A stretch of DNA of 64,000 bases from positions 1 through 64,000 of the forward strand of contig CALJPD010000011.1 of assembly GCA_937981355.1 (NCBI GenBank). The letters run 5' to 3'. A program made the position numbers and the translations under genes. Below, one piece after another: positions 1 through 8,268 of this stretch. Numbering within the stretch: position 1 is the stretch's first letter; the number at the start of each line of letters is the position of its first letter. The notes under the pieces were generated by a model. That model saw only the letters and a program-made list of their open reading frames with translations. It searched no databases and was not told the DNA's origin. Source of the stretch: an uncultured Candidatus Saccharibacteria bacterium (GTDB taxonomy: Bacteria > Patescibacteriota > Saccharimonadia > Saccharimonadales > Saccharimonadaceae).

Positions 1-1
1 A

Positions 2-931
2 GTATTCTACGACAGCAAGCGGCTCAGTTTGTTGCAGTTGGGGGTTGTGGGTGCCATGAAAGAAAAATATGGCGATGAAAATCCTAACTTTGTACTACTT
101 GAGAATGTTGAGGGTTTATTGACGTCTAACACTGGCAAGGATCTACGAGCGGTTATCGAATCATTAAACAAGCTTGGCTATCGCGCAGATTTGTTAAGGA
201 TCAATGCGGCGCATTTTGTGCCTCAAAGTCGTGTCCGCATATTTATTATTGGTATTCATAAGTCATTAGTTAAAGGCTATGATCAAAACGATCTCCGCCA
301 AGAATTCACTATGCGCAGCTCAAACGCCAGGCCTCAAAAGATTATTGACTATGTACACAATAACAGTGATTTGGATTGGTATTTCCATGATTTGCCAAAC
401 TTGCCGGTAAGAACTATGACACTCAATGAGGTAATCGATACGGCGGAAGAATGGTGGCCAAAACAAAGGACAGCGCTGCTACTGGGGCAATTGCACTCTT
501 ATCACGAAGATTTGCTTGAAGCTGCCAAAAACAAAGACGAGTATTCATACTATCCAGCGTTCCGGCGTATGCGTGTTCGAGACGGTAGAAAACAGTCGAC
601 CGTTGAACTTAGGACGGACGGCATAGCTGGTTGCTTAAGAACCCCGAAAGGCGGTAGCGCTCGACAGATACTTGTCAGGGCTGGTAAAGACAAAATTGAT
701 GCTCGCCTTATCAACGGCAAAGAAGCTGCCCTACTTATGGGAGCAGATAACTACAATATACATCCCGATTTTTCACTCAATCAAACCCTGTTTGGATTCG
801 GTGATGCCGTTTGCGTATCTGTTTTACAGTGGATTGGAGATAACTATCTCAACTCCATCGTTGAGGTACCAGAGACTACGGCTGAACTAAACGAGCCGCC
901 CGTCCTTAGTCTTCAGAATCAACCTGCCTGA
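2..931 (+). CDS. DNA (cytosine-5-)-methyltransferase, C-terminal part (5' end outside window)
   Basis: Transfers a methyl group from AdoMet to cytosine C5 in a specific DNA sequence; the modification half of a type II restriction system. The frame is open from base 2, so the start and the catalytic PCQ motif lie upstream of the window. Visible motifs are ENVEGLL (motif VI), QSRVRIFIIG (motif VIII), a variable stretch that should hold the target-recognition domain, and a C-terminal block ending GFGDAV, where most family members have Q(I/V)GNAV. It ends with TGA and overlaps the convergent, frameshifted nuclease gene by 45 bp. The pairing with that gene and the HTH gene behind it supports a restriction-modification locus. 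The family call is firm; the recognition sequence cannot be read. Confidence 0.88.
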   Translation, partial: VFYDSKRLSLLQLGVVGAMKEKYGDENPNFVLLENVEGLLTSNTGKDLRAVIESLNKLGYRADLLRINAAHFVPQSRVRIFIIGIHKSLVKGYDQNDLRQEFTMRSSNARPQKIIDYVHNNSDLDWYFHDLPNLPVRTMTLNEVIDTAEEWWPKQRTALLLGQLHSYHEDLLEAAKNKDEYSYYPAFRRMRVRDGRKQSTVELRTDGIAGCLRTPKGGSARQILVRAGKDKIDARLINGKEAALLMGADNYNIHPDFSLNQTLFGFGDAVCVSVLQWIGDNYLNSIVEVPETTAELNEPPVLSLQNQPA

Positions 932-1397
932 TCGTTCTACACGCCCAAAAGAAATGCTTTTTCTGTAACGTTGACGCCTGTTCGGGCCTTCGTAGTTCTT
1001 GATCAGACCGTCTTCCCAGCTTTCAAACAAATCTTTCAATTTGTCTCCTTCGACGAGTCTCACCTCTATATCCCTATAATCGGGACTGTAAGATATGAAG
1101 ATATGGCTCACTTTCATATCATCAGCAAGCTTGGCTCGACCGCCATACAAATGATATTGATATTCAAAACTATTCCTACCTACCGATGATTTCACTTCAT
1201 AATTATTTAGATCGGAGCCATAACCATCTTTGCCTTTGTCTCCAGTGAGAACGGCGCTAAAAAGCTCCCAGTTTAATCGGGTGAACACTACCCGCAATAT
1301 GAAAATTATTCTCTGTAAGCAATGCTTGGTGTTCTTTGTTGTAGATAAACTTCCTATAGAACTCGTATGCTGCTTGAATATTGTATTTCTGTGTCAT
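887..1397 (-). pseudogene. Type II restriction endonuclease, frameshifted at a T5 run
   Basis: Two reading frames together make one protein. The first opens with ATG at 1397-1395 and reads MTQKYNIQAAYEFYRK to ...HPIKLGAF before a TAG at 1257-1259. The second carries FSAVLTGDKGKDGYGSDL, then EVKSS, which fits a PD-(D/E)xK nuclease core (D of GSDL, E and K of EVK). The frames join at the five-base A/T run 1259-1263; removing one base there gives a continuous protein of about 169 residues. The start lies 3 nt from the upstream HTH gene stop, and the 3' end overlaps the methyltransferase. A gene broken by one base next to an intact methyltransferase would leave a modification-only locus. It could be a sequencing error, a true null, or slipped-strand switching. 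The nuclease assignment rests on context and motif only. Confidence 0.62.
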
Positions 1398-1399
1398 AA

Positions 1400-1621
1400 C
1401 TATGCAATCAGATCTTCCAATTTCTTCTTGTATAATTTTGCAAACTCTTTCACTTCGATGATATCCAGCCTGCGGTCGCCAGACTCAACTTTGGATACGT
1501 AGGATTGAGGCTTGTTTAGCTCGTCAGCAACCACCTGTTGTGAAAGGCCGGCATCAAGTCGAGCTTGCTTAAGCCGCTCAATGAGTTTCTTATAATCATC
1601 GTTATAAACAGACGTGCTCAT
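1400..1621 (-). CDS. XRE-family HTH regulator, probable controller of the restriction locus
   Basis: A small DNA-binding protein of about 73 residues. A single helix-turn-helix fills most of it (ARLDAGLSQQVVADEL then PQSYVSKVESG), followed by a short helical tail. It sits directly upstream of the nuclease frame, with only 2 nt between its stop and the nuclease ATG, the usual place of a C (controller) protein in restriction-modification systems. The start at 1621 is chosen because the protein begins MSTSVYNDDY there; in-frame ATGs at 1633 and 1642 are possible. Two direct repeats upstream could be its operators. The HTH is firm; the controller role is inferred from position. Confidence 0.72.
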   Translation of the reverse strand: MSTSVYNDDYKKLIERLKQARLDAGLSQQVVADELNKPQSYVSKVESGDRRLDIIEVKEFAKLYKKKLEDLIA

Positions 1622-1631
1622 TACTATAATC

Positions 1632-1661
1632 ATATATCCCAATATGGTATAATCCCAAAAT
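1632..1661. promoter_or_regulatory. Tandem repeats upstream of the HTH/nuclease genes (candidate operators)
   Basis: ATATATCCCAATAT at 1632-1645 and TATAATCCCAAAAT at 1648-1661 are two similar copies 16 bp apart, just upstream of the HTH gene. Repeated sites at this place are typical of controller-protein operators. No binding evidence exists. Confidence 0.4.
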
Positions 1662-1731
1662 AGGATATTGTTGAATTGTAGAAGAGTAAAAATGGTAAAC
1701 CAAACCCGTTTTCAAATACAATTTTCTAAAA

Positions 1732-4290
1732 TCACCGCCGCCGACGCGAACGCACCACAGCGTGCCCTTTGCCAAAGTAGGTACGCCCAAGCCACTTGTG
1801 CCCTTCGATAATCGCAAGTGGGACGAAGAACGCCACGATCCAGACGAAGACGCCATCGCTCCACGAGATAGGCGCTACATGGAGCCACTGCTCGAGCGGC
1901 CCAAACAGCGCAACCAGTTGGAGCGCAATCGATACTGCCAAACCACCATAAAATGCTGTGCTCCACCGCCGAACGCGCCGCCAGACAGGTTCGTAATCAC
2001 TACGGGCAGCGAGAGCGCTCGCCCACTGCATCACCACCAGTGCACAGAAGGCAATAGTACGCGCATATCCTTCGCCGTGCGAATGATAATACATACTGTA
2101 GAGCCCCAATGTAATAACCGCCATCACCACCGCGATGAGCCCAACCCGACTCAGCATAAAGCGACTGAGCAGTGGTGCTTTGGGATGATACGGTGGTCGA
2201 CGCATTGCTTGGGGTGAGCCTGGCTCAACACCCAATGGAATAACCATCGTTGTATCCGTCACCAAATTGACCCACAAGATCTGCACCGGTAAAAGCGGGA
2301 TAGGCAAGCCCACCAACAGTGAGCCAATCGACACTAGCACCTCGCCAAGGTTCGTTGCAAGTAAATACACCACCATACGCTTGATATTAGCGTAGATCGT
2401 CCGCCCCTCATGCACGGCACTAATAATGGAACGGAAGTTGTTATCAAGCAGGATAATATCACCAGCATCGCGCGCTATCTGCGCCCCCGAGCCCATCGCG
2501 ATACCGACATTGGCATTGGTCAGCGCGGGGATATCATTGACACCATCGCCCGTCATGGCAGTGATGTCTGTTGCATTGAGCGCTGTGAGGATACGATGCT
2601 TGTACTCTGGTATGACCCGTGAGAAGACGTGTGCTCGGGCCACCACTGTAGCGAGCTCGTCGTCGCTCAATTGGCCAAGCCGTCGGCAATCATACACCTC
2701 ATCGCGCCCCTGCACGAGGCCGAGTTGCCGCCCAATCTGATACGCCGTCTCGAAATGATCGCCGGTAATCATCCGCACTGTGATACCCGCTTGGTGCGCC
2801 CGAGCAATCGACGGCCGAGCCTCTGGCCGCACACTATCTGCAACACCAACTAACCCGACAAACTGCAGCCCTTGGCGCGCTGGCAGCTGCTCCAGCGAAT
2901 CAATCGACGTACGAAGCGCCGTATACGCCAAGGCAATTATTCTATACCCTTGCCCCGTGAGCTGCTGCAAAGCCTGGAGCGTCGCGCGCTTATCCGCACT
3001 AGAAAGCCGCGCATGACGAATGATCGCCTCTGGCGCACCCTTTACACACAAGCGATATTGCCCAGTGCCAACTACCTGGAGTGTGCCACTCATCGCCAGC
3101 TTGTGTTCAAAGGGAAAGAGCGTCAAACCTGTTCGGCGCTGCGGCCGCGAGACACGCTGCTCGTTGCAATAAGCGGCAAAGGCTCGATCAAGTGGGTCAT
3201 ACATCTTGCTTCGGCTATTGGGCAAGGTGCTGCCAGCTAGTGTCTGGAGCAGTGGCTCGGTGCGATTGCCTGGCGCCCAGATGGCTTGGACAGTGAGCTT
3301 ATTGCGCGTGAGGGTGCCCGTCTTGTCTGTAGCGATTGTCGTCACGACGCCAATTGTCTCAATTGCCGCCATCGTCCGCACTAGTGCCTTGCGCCGCGCC
3401 ATCCGCTGCATACCAATAGCCAAAATCACCGAGATTGCCACTGGCAACCCCTCCGGCACTGCACTAACGGCAAGCGCTATCACAAACTGCAGCGCTGCGG
3501 TGAGCTCCATACCACGCCACAGCGCCAACCCCAGCGCTACCACTGACGCCAGCAACACAACGACGATAATTTGACTTACCAGCTTATTGATCGTGTACTC
3601 CACTGGGCTCGTCTCGCGTGGGTGACTCGAGAGAGCAGCCAGTTTACCATACTCAGTCGCATTTCCGGTTGCCGTCACAATAGCAAGCGCACTGCCACCA
3701 ATCACAAATGACCCCTGATACAAACAATTTCGCCGCTCATAGAGCGCCGTTGCCATAGGGAGAACCGCACTATTCTTCTCGATCGGGAGCGACTCACCCG
3801 TCAGCTGCGATTCGTCCACCCGAAGCGAGCGCGCCTCGAGCACTCGCGCATCGGCCGGAATCTTATCACCCTCTTCCACGATGATCACATCACCTGGCAC
3901 CAGTTGCTCCGCATCAAGCGATTGCTCCCCTTCATGCCGACGAACGCGCACTTGCAGGGGAGCTTTCTTTTGCAACGAGTGAACGATACGCTCGGTAGAG
4001 AGCTGCTGCGTGTAGTCGATCAGCGCACTCACCACAATAATCGCCAAAATAATTAGCCCATCCACCACCGCCTGGTGGAAGAAACTAATCGCCGCTGCCG
4101 CAAACAGCACCAGCATAAACACCGAGCAAAATGGCTTGATGAGCCGCCGCCACAGTGGCTCGTGCGCGACGCGGATAATATTAGGGCCATAGTGCTCCAG
4201 CCGCTCCACCACAGCAGCATCATCGAGGCCACGGACGCTAGACGATAGGTCGGCCATCGTCTGCTGAGGGGTCTTGGCATGGTATGTCAT
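1732..4290 (-). CDS. P-type cation-transporting ATPase (P2A-like, Ca2+/Mn2+ type)
   Basis: Uses ATP to move a cation, probably Ca2+ or Mn2+, across the cytoplasmic membrane. About 852 residues, a normal family length. An N-terminal cation-ATPase segment is followed by the TGES actuator motif, PEGLP in membrane helix 4 (part of the Ca2+ site in SERCA/PMCA-type pumps), DKTGTLT with the phosphorylated Asp, TGDGVND of the hinge, and four C-terminal membrane helices. ATG 4290 (MTYHAKT) is preferred over longer readings because a TATAAT at 4305-4300 lies 9 nt before it and the residues upstream of it do not look like the family. It is divergent from the small membrane protein at 4363. Ion specificity is inferred from PEGLP only. 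Confidence 0.93.
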   Translation of the reverse strand: MTYHAKTPQQTMADLSSSVRGLDDAAVVERLEHYGPNIIRVAHEPLWRRLIKPFCSVFMLVLFAAAAISFFHQAVVDGLIILAIIVVSALIDYTQQLSTERIVHSLQKKAPLQVRVRRHEGEQSLDAEQLVPGDVIIVEEGDKIPADARVLEARSLRVDESQLTGESLPIEKNSAVLPMATALYERRNCLYQGSFVIGGSALAIVTATGNATEYGKLAALSSHPRETSPVEYTINKLVSQIIVVVLLASVVALGLALWRGMELTAALQFVIALAVSAVPEGLPVAISVILAIGMQRMARRKALVRTMAAIETIGVVTTIATDKTGTLTRNKLTVQAIWAPGNRTEPLLQTLAGSTLPNSRSKMYDPLDRAFAAYCNEQRVSRPQRRTGLTLFPFEHKLAMSGTLQVVGTGQYRLCVKGAPEAIIRHARLSSADKRATLQALQQLTGQGYRIIALAYTALRTSIDSLEQLPARQGLQFVGLVGVADSVRPEARPSIARAHQAGITVRMITGDHFETAYQIGRQLGLVQGRDEVYDCRRLGQLSDDELATVVARAHVFSRVIPEYKHRILTALNATDITAMTGDGVNDIPALTNANVGIAMGSGAQIARDAGDIILLDNNFRSIISAVHEGRTIYANIKRMVVYLLATNLGEVLVSIGSLLVGLPIPLLPVQILWVNLVTDTTMVIPLGVEPGSPQAMRRPPYHPKAPLLSRFMLSRVGLIAVVMAVITLGLYSMYYHSHGEGYARTIAFCALVVMQWASALAARSDYEPVWRRVRRWSTAFYGGLAVSIALQLVALFGPLEQWLHVAPISWSDGVFVWIVAFFVPLAIIEGHKWLGRTYFGKGHAVVRSRRRR

Positions 4291-4362
4291 AATAGATCTA
4301 TTATAGCACACCAAGCATAAGCGTTCTGGACAAATTACCACACATCGGCGTATACTAGAGCC

Positions 4363-4587
4363 ATGACAAAAGCTCCACACACCACTGTAACCAAAACTAG
4401 GGCAGCAGCCAAAAAATCATCGAAGCACACTGGCACACCAGTCGCTCACCCCTCATTGCACCAAGCTGAGCAACCCAAGACCGTTGACTACTACCCCAAC
4501 CGCATGACCATCGCCGTCTCGGTGTTGGCTGGCACAGGACTTGTCTTGCTGTGCTTGATGGTGCGAATGACGGTGATTGTGGAGTAA
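4363..4587 (+). CDS. Small membrane protein, unknown function
   Basis: A 74-residue protein with a polar, Ala/Lys/Ser-rich N-terminal half and one hydrophobic helix near the C-terminus (roughly residues 48-70), so probably a single-pass membrane protein. I do not recognise a family. Support for it being real: TATACT at 4351-4356 lies exactly 6 nt before the ATG, the same arrangement (hexamer, AGAGCC, ATGAC) as upstream of the FKBP gene at 53822. It is transcribed divergently from the cation ATPase, with 72 bp between starts. Confidence 0.6.
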   Translation: MTKAPHTTVTKTRAAAKKSSKHTGTPVAHPSLHQAEQPKTVDYYPNRMTIAVSVLAGTGLVLLCLMVRMTVIVE

Positions 4588-4648
4588 TATCCACGACCAA
4601 AGCACACTATGCTCTCAACAAATTTTATTTGACGACGCACAGTAACTA

Positions 4649-4695
4649 GGGCAAGCTATATACACTACCAGTATTATCTAAATCGTTTCTTGCCC
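4649..4695. repeat. Inverted repeat in the intergenic region
   Basis: GGGCAAG near 4649 and CTTGCCC near 4689 could form a stem around a 33-nt loop between the small membrane protein and the permease gene. No T-tract follows it; role unknown. Confidence 0.25.
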
Positions 4696-4776
4696 GAGCA
4701 AAAATAGCAGAGCCAAGTACTACCACCACTGCCCGCAAGCCGCAATCTATCAGTAAATCGTGGTATACTAAAGAAC

Positions 4777-5910
4777 ATGAGAGTACGGATAGAGATAGAT
4801 ACGAAGACCTTTGTGCGATTTTGGCTGGTAGTAATTGGTTTTGCATTTGCAATCCTCGCGATTTATCTGGCGCAGACTGCCTTGATTATGATTGGTACGG
4901 CGGGGTTCCTCGCGCTGGCGCTCAATGGGCCGGTCAATGCTATCGTCGAGCGCCTGCCTAACCGTAGCCGGACGCTCAGCACCGCACTCGCTTTCATTAG
5001 TATCGTGGCACTACTTGGAGTGGTTCTTGTGCTCGTGGTACCACCTATCGTCCAGCAGACGGGCAAGTTTGTCGATGCCCTGCCGGGGATGATCCATACA
5101 GCAGGCGAGCAGTGGCACAGCTTTGGTACTTTTGCTGAGCAGTATCATATTCAGGCACAAGTCAATCAAGTAGTCGAGAGCGCTCGCGGCAGCGTCGAGT
5201 CATGGACGCGTGGCCTCAGCGGCAACCTTCTCGCTGGTATTAGCTCTGTCTTTTCGGCAGTTGGCTCTGCATTCTTAGTCCTTGTCCTCACCTTCCTGAT
5301 GTTGACGGAAGGACCAGCCTGGGCTGAGCGCTTTTGGGGGCTCTACCGCGACCAAGCCACGATGGAACGCCACCAAAAGGTCGCTCACCGCATGCACGCT
5401 GTGGTAACAGGCTATGTAACGGGACAGCTCACGATCTCAGGCATTGGTGCCCTCTTTGCCGGTGCAGCGGTCTTTGTGCTCAGCCTCTTTTTCTCGGCTA
5501 TTCCAGGCAACCTTGCACTTGTCACCATTGCTGTCACCTTCGTCCTAGCGCTCATCCCTATGTTTGGTGCCACGATTGCTGGGGTGATGATCTCCCTTTT
5601 GCTTGGCTTTAATGCTTTGCCAGGCGGTCTCATCTTTGCGGCATTTTTCATCATCTACCAGCAGATCGAGAATAACTTCATCTCGCCTACCATTCAGTCG
5701 CGCAAGATCGAGCTCACACCACTAGTCGTCCTCGTTGCCATCACCATTGGCCTTTACATCTTTGGTATCATCGGCGGTCTCATCTCCATCCCCATCGCTG
5801 GCTGCTGCAAAGTCCTGCTAGACGACTACCTTGAGCACAACGCCCGCGCCCGCGAAGAATCCACCAAGCCACTAACCAAACTGGTGGAAAAGATTAAGGG
5901 CGAGGGATAG
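4777..5910 (+). CDS. AI-2E family transporter (PerM/YdbI-type permease)
   Basis: An integral membrane protein of 377 residues. Hydrophobic segments at both ends flank a soluble, helical middle region (about residues 90-150), and the C-terminal half has the long membrane stretch typical of the family (IPMFGATIAG, then NNFISPTIQSRKIELTPL). Family members have been linked to export of small molecules, and some to Na+/H+ antiport; the substrate here cannot be told. The start is supported by TATACT at 4764-4769, 7 nt before the ATG. It stands alone, with no evident operon partner. Confidence 0.88.
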   Translation: MRVRIEIDTKTFVRFWLVVIGFAFAILAIYLAQTALIMIGTAGFLALALNGPVNAIVERLPNRSRTLSTALAFISIVALLGVVLVLVVPPIVQQTGKFVDALPGMIHTAGEQWHSFGTFAEQYHIQAQVNQVVESARGSVESWTRGLSGNLLAGISSVFSAVGSAFLVLVLTFLMLTEGPAWAERFWGLYRDQATMERHQKVAHRMHAVVTGYVTGQLTISGIGALFAGAAVFVLSLFFSAIPGNLALVTIAVTFVLALIPMFGATIAGVMISLLLGFNALPGGLIFAAFFIIYQQIENNFISPTIQSRKIELTPLVVLVAITIGLYIFGIIGGLISIPIAGCCKVLLDDYLEHNARAREESTKPLTKLVEKIKGEG

Positions 5911-5994
5911 AAACCTCGCAGCGAGAGCCACGCCAGTAAGAATCTTACGATACATCTACATATAAGTTAGAGAAGAATAGAGATTTAAACACTT

Positions 5995-6495
5995 CTAACT
6001 AATAAATATTTCCTGTCCGGGCCGTGGATGTGTAACCCTCTCGACATACCCATCGAAGAAGAAGGGAATATTGTCCTCATCACCATTATCAATCCGCCCC
6101 TTAGCCTTACTGCACGCACCAAGAGAAACACTATACTCTGGCTCTCCCGTCACGATTGTCGGCTCATTCCACTCAGTAATCCACGCGTAGCGTCCACCGA
6201 AGTTTCGCTTGGCAACCTCAAGGATATAACAACCTGCATCCATCGCTACCGCATCTTTTGTCTCAAGAATAAACATATGGTTCTTTGATGTAGTATCGGC
6301 AGCTTCTCGATAGAGTACGTCAAGCACATCATCTACCACTGCAAGACTCTTTACTGAATAATCAAGCATGCTATAGAAGTCACGCCCCAACACTTTCGAC
6401 ATATAGTCGATGAAATACTGTGCATGCTTCTGTGTGTATACTGCAAGCTCGCGTTGACTATCTGATTGGGTATTATTGTCTGGATTCGTTGGCAT
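5995..6495 (-). CDS. Uncharacterised protein, DUF3806/DUF6278-like
   Basis: 166 residues, last gene of a three-gene group (7524 to 5995). The middle (LDYSVKSLAVVDDVLD, then GCYILEVAKRNFGGRYAW) resembles small actinobacterial families in which a helix pair leads to a G-Y-L-G-E-like segment and a GG-x-W pair; I recall these as DUF3806 or DUF6278 but could not check. No signal peptide or membrane helix. The gap to the upstream gene is 24 nt. Such proteins often lie near secreted-toxin loci in actinobacteria, which is only a hint about role. Confidence 0.55.
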   Translation of the reverse strand: MPTNPDNNTQSDSQRELAVYTQKHAQYFIDYMSKVLGRDFYSMLDYSVKSLAVVDDVLDVLYREAADTTSKNHMFILETKDAVAMDAGCYILEVAKRNFGGRYAWITEWNEPTIVTGEPEYSVSLGACSKAKGRIDNGDEDNIPFFFDGYVERVTHPRPGQEIFIS

Positions 6496-6519
6496 ATTAT
6501 TTTCCTGCTATGTAATAAT

Positions 6520-7041
6520 CTATAATAACTCTGGTCGCCTCGACGCCATATCAATCCCCAGATCAACCTCAAGCGGATCCTCACCCACGTCCAGCTCATC
6601 TACTTCTTCTGCGGAGTAGTAACGACCATCTTCTAGTTCTTCAGGAGCACGCCATGCGTAGTAAGTCAATGAAGTTGGTTCACTGATCTGAAGGATGTCA
6701 CGCAGGATGTGGATCGATTGTGCTGTGAGTGAGGCATACGCCGAACTATACGTCGGCAGCAGGAGATGACGCGAGTAAACTTCATTTTCATTACTTTGCT
6801 GCCACCCTTGATTAACCATAGTGCTGATAGCACTGGACTTGTACGCACTCGATACATTCCGCGTCTGTGGAGACAGACGTAGTTCACAGACAATAGCCGT
6901 GTCGCTAACGGCGTAATGAAGGTACTGTGTCATATATTCTGTAGACACTTCGGGGATCAGTACAATGTGTACTCGATCGCCAGCGCGCATGAGTGCGCGC
7001 GCAAGTTTATTCTCAAACTGTGTCCAGGAGAATTGGTGCAT
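6520..7041 (-). CDS. Uncharacterised protein, T3SS-chaperone/YbjN-like fold suspected
   Basis: 173 residues, soluble. The central part alternates beta-rich stretches (AIVCELRLSP) with a segment NQGWQQSNENEVYSRHLLLP followed by a helix, the pattern of the TY-Chap/YbjN-like domains common in actinobacteria. The last 35 residues are very acidic (ELEDGRYYSAEEVDELDVGE). Middle gene of the three-gene group, 15 nt after the upstream stop. The fold suggestion is from pattern alone; function unknown. Confidence 0.5.
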   Translation of the reverse strand: MHQFSWTQFENKLARALMRAGDRVHIVLIPEVSTEYMTQYLHYAVSDTAIVCELRLSPQTRNVSSAYKSSAISTMVNQGWQQSNENEVYSRHLLLPTYSSAYASLTAQSIHILRDILQISEPTSLTYYAWRAPEELEDGRYYSAEEVDELDVGEDPLEVDLGIDMASRRPELL

Positions 7042-7056
7042 GTTGAAACCACCATG

Positions 7057-7524
7057 TTAAATGCTATTCAATACATTCGCATACTGTGGGGAATGGATAT
7101 ATACTGCGATAGCTGAACGCCGATTGGATATTTGAAACTCACAGCCATTTTCTGCCTTCCAGTATGCAATTTCACGCTCAGCATCACGCTTGATTCGAGG
7201 TCTACCCCAAACGGCAGTTCCTGCCTCTACATAGCCGACAAAAGCGTCGTTCATAAATCTGTCTTGTTCAATTGATTTTGTTGTATCAATATCTGTTAGG
7301 CTCCATGAGACCATGTCAAGTCCTCTAACCGGATCGGATGTGGTTGCCCTCAGTCTCGGCTGACTAACTGGAATATCCTTTGCGATAGTACTTGGATCAC
7401 TTTCATCCCAACCCAGTTTTTCCATAGCCGCTGTCAACTTATCTTCTGTGAGTGGCCAATCTTGGTTGACCCAGTAATTTACAAGTTCGACAAATTTTTG
7501 TGAGGTAATGCTGTTCCATGTCAT
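7057..7524 (-). CDS. Uncharacterised protein, DUF6301-like, first gene of a three-gene group
   Basis: 155 residues. The opening (ELVNYWVNQDWPLTEDKL, then EKLGWDES) matches the Trp-rich start I associate with actinobacterial DUF6301. No membrane helix. The promoter is clear: TATACT at 7536-7531 ends 6 nt before the ATG at 7524. A perfect palindrome covers both the -10 element and the start codon, so the group is likely under a local repressor. The two downstream genes follow with gaps of 15 and 24 nt. Confidence 0.55.
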   Translation of the reverse strand: MTWNSITSQKFVELVNYWVNQDWPLTEDKLTAAMEKLGWDESDPSTIAKDIPVSQPRLRATTSDPVRGLDMVSWSLTDIDTTKSIEQDRFMNDAFVGYVEAGTAVWGRPRIKRDAEREIAYWKAENGCEFQISNRRSAIAVYIHSPQYANVLNSI

Positions 7525-7543
7525 GATGATAGTATATCATCAT
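7523..7543. promoter_or_regulatory. Palindrome over the -10 and start codon of the three-gene group
   Basis: ATGATGATA at 7523-7531 and TATCATCAT at 7535-7543 form a perfect 9-bp inverted repeat with a 3-bp centre. The minus-strand TATACT hexamer (7536-7531) and the ATG (7524-7522) lie in it. This fits an operator that blocks RNA polymerase. Confidence 0.5.
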
Positions 7544-7553
7544 TTTCTACACG

Positions 7554-8267
7554 TCATCGCCATTTTGTACTACCATACTCCTGTCGTGTGTGATTCATCG
7601 CGTCATAATACTCTCTCGGTACGCAGCGGTGCACCACCGTTTGGCCTCGCATACATAGCTGCACAACTGGTGCAATGATCCCTGTCATCTCGAGTGTATC
7701 GGGCGACGACCAATCGTAGCATGGTCTCCCTTTATTACCATATTCAATCGGCGCGACGACTAGATTGTAATAATGATGCATCAGCACCAGCGCACGCAGC
7801 GGATCAATAAGCGACGCTGCTGCTATCGGCTCATCAGACATATCAGGCTCTAGTGTTTGCCATTCTTCGTCAGGTATCTCCTCAGGTACATTATACTCAT
7901 CATAACCCACAGCCAACCCGCTACCGTCGTAGCCAAGGCCTGGCAGTTTCTCAGCATAGTCTGGCAGGTACGCCGCGATGGCAAGGTCGATATTCTTGGG
8001 TAGAGTTTTGCCTATGTCATAGCCCGTCCGCTCAGTCAGCGGCAAATCTCTGGGCAGCTCCCCGCTGCTCAGGGATGACTCGCAGGCAATAAGGTTGCTC
8101 AGGGTAATAATGGCTTCATGCCGAGCAATATTATTGCTATAGGTATCATCATGCTCCCACCCCCAACGGTTTACTGCATCAAAAACTGTACGTAGCGCGT
8201 ATATCTTGTAATCTGTACGTAGTTTTTGTTCCACTAATGGAGCGCGTGGTGCGGTCTCGTGATTCAC
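7554..8267 (-). CDS. Uncharacterised protein coupled to cysS
   Basis: 237 residues, soluble, no recognised family. GTG 8267 is chosen because it follows the cysS stop by one base (TAA, C, GTG) and has GGAG about 8 nt upstream inside the end of cysS; longer readings would run inside cysS in another frame. The middle is acidic (YNVPEEIPDEEWQTLEPD), followed by a helical part with LRALVLMHHYYNLVV. The tight junction suggests translation coupled to cysS, but nothing links it to tRNA charging. Confidence 0.6.
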   Translation of the reverse strand: MNHETAPRAPLVEQKLRTDYKIYALRTVFDAVNRWGWEHDDTYSNNIARHEAIITLSNLIACESSLSSGELPRDLPLTERTGYDIGKTLPKNIDLAIAAYLPDYAEKLPGLGYDGSGLAVGYDEYNVPEEIPDEEWQTLEPDMSDEPIAAASLIDPLRALVLMHHYYNLVVAPIEYGNKGRPCYDWSSPDTLEMTGIIAPVVQLCMRGQTVVHRCVPREYYDAMNHTRQEYGSTKWR

Positions 8268-8268
8268 G

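Noticed and set aside
1732..4280. Several 70-150-residue plus-strand ORFs over the cation ATPase
   Set aside because: Antisense of a gene with full family motifs; products of codon bias.
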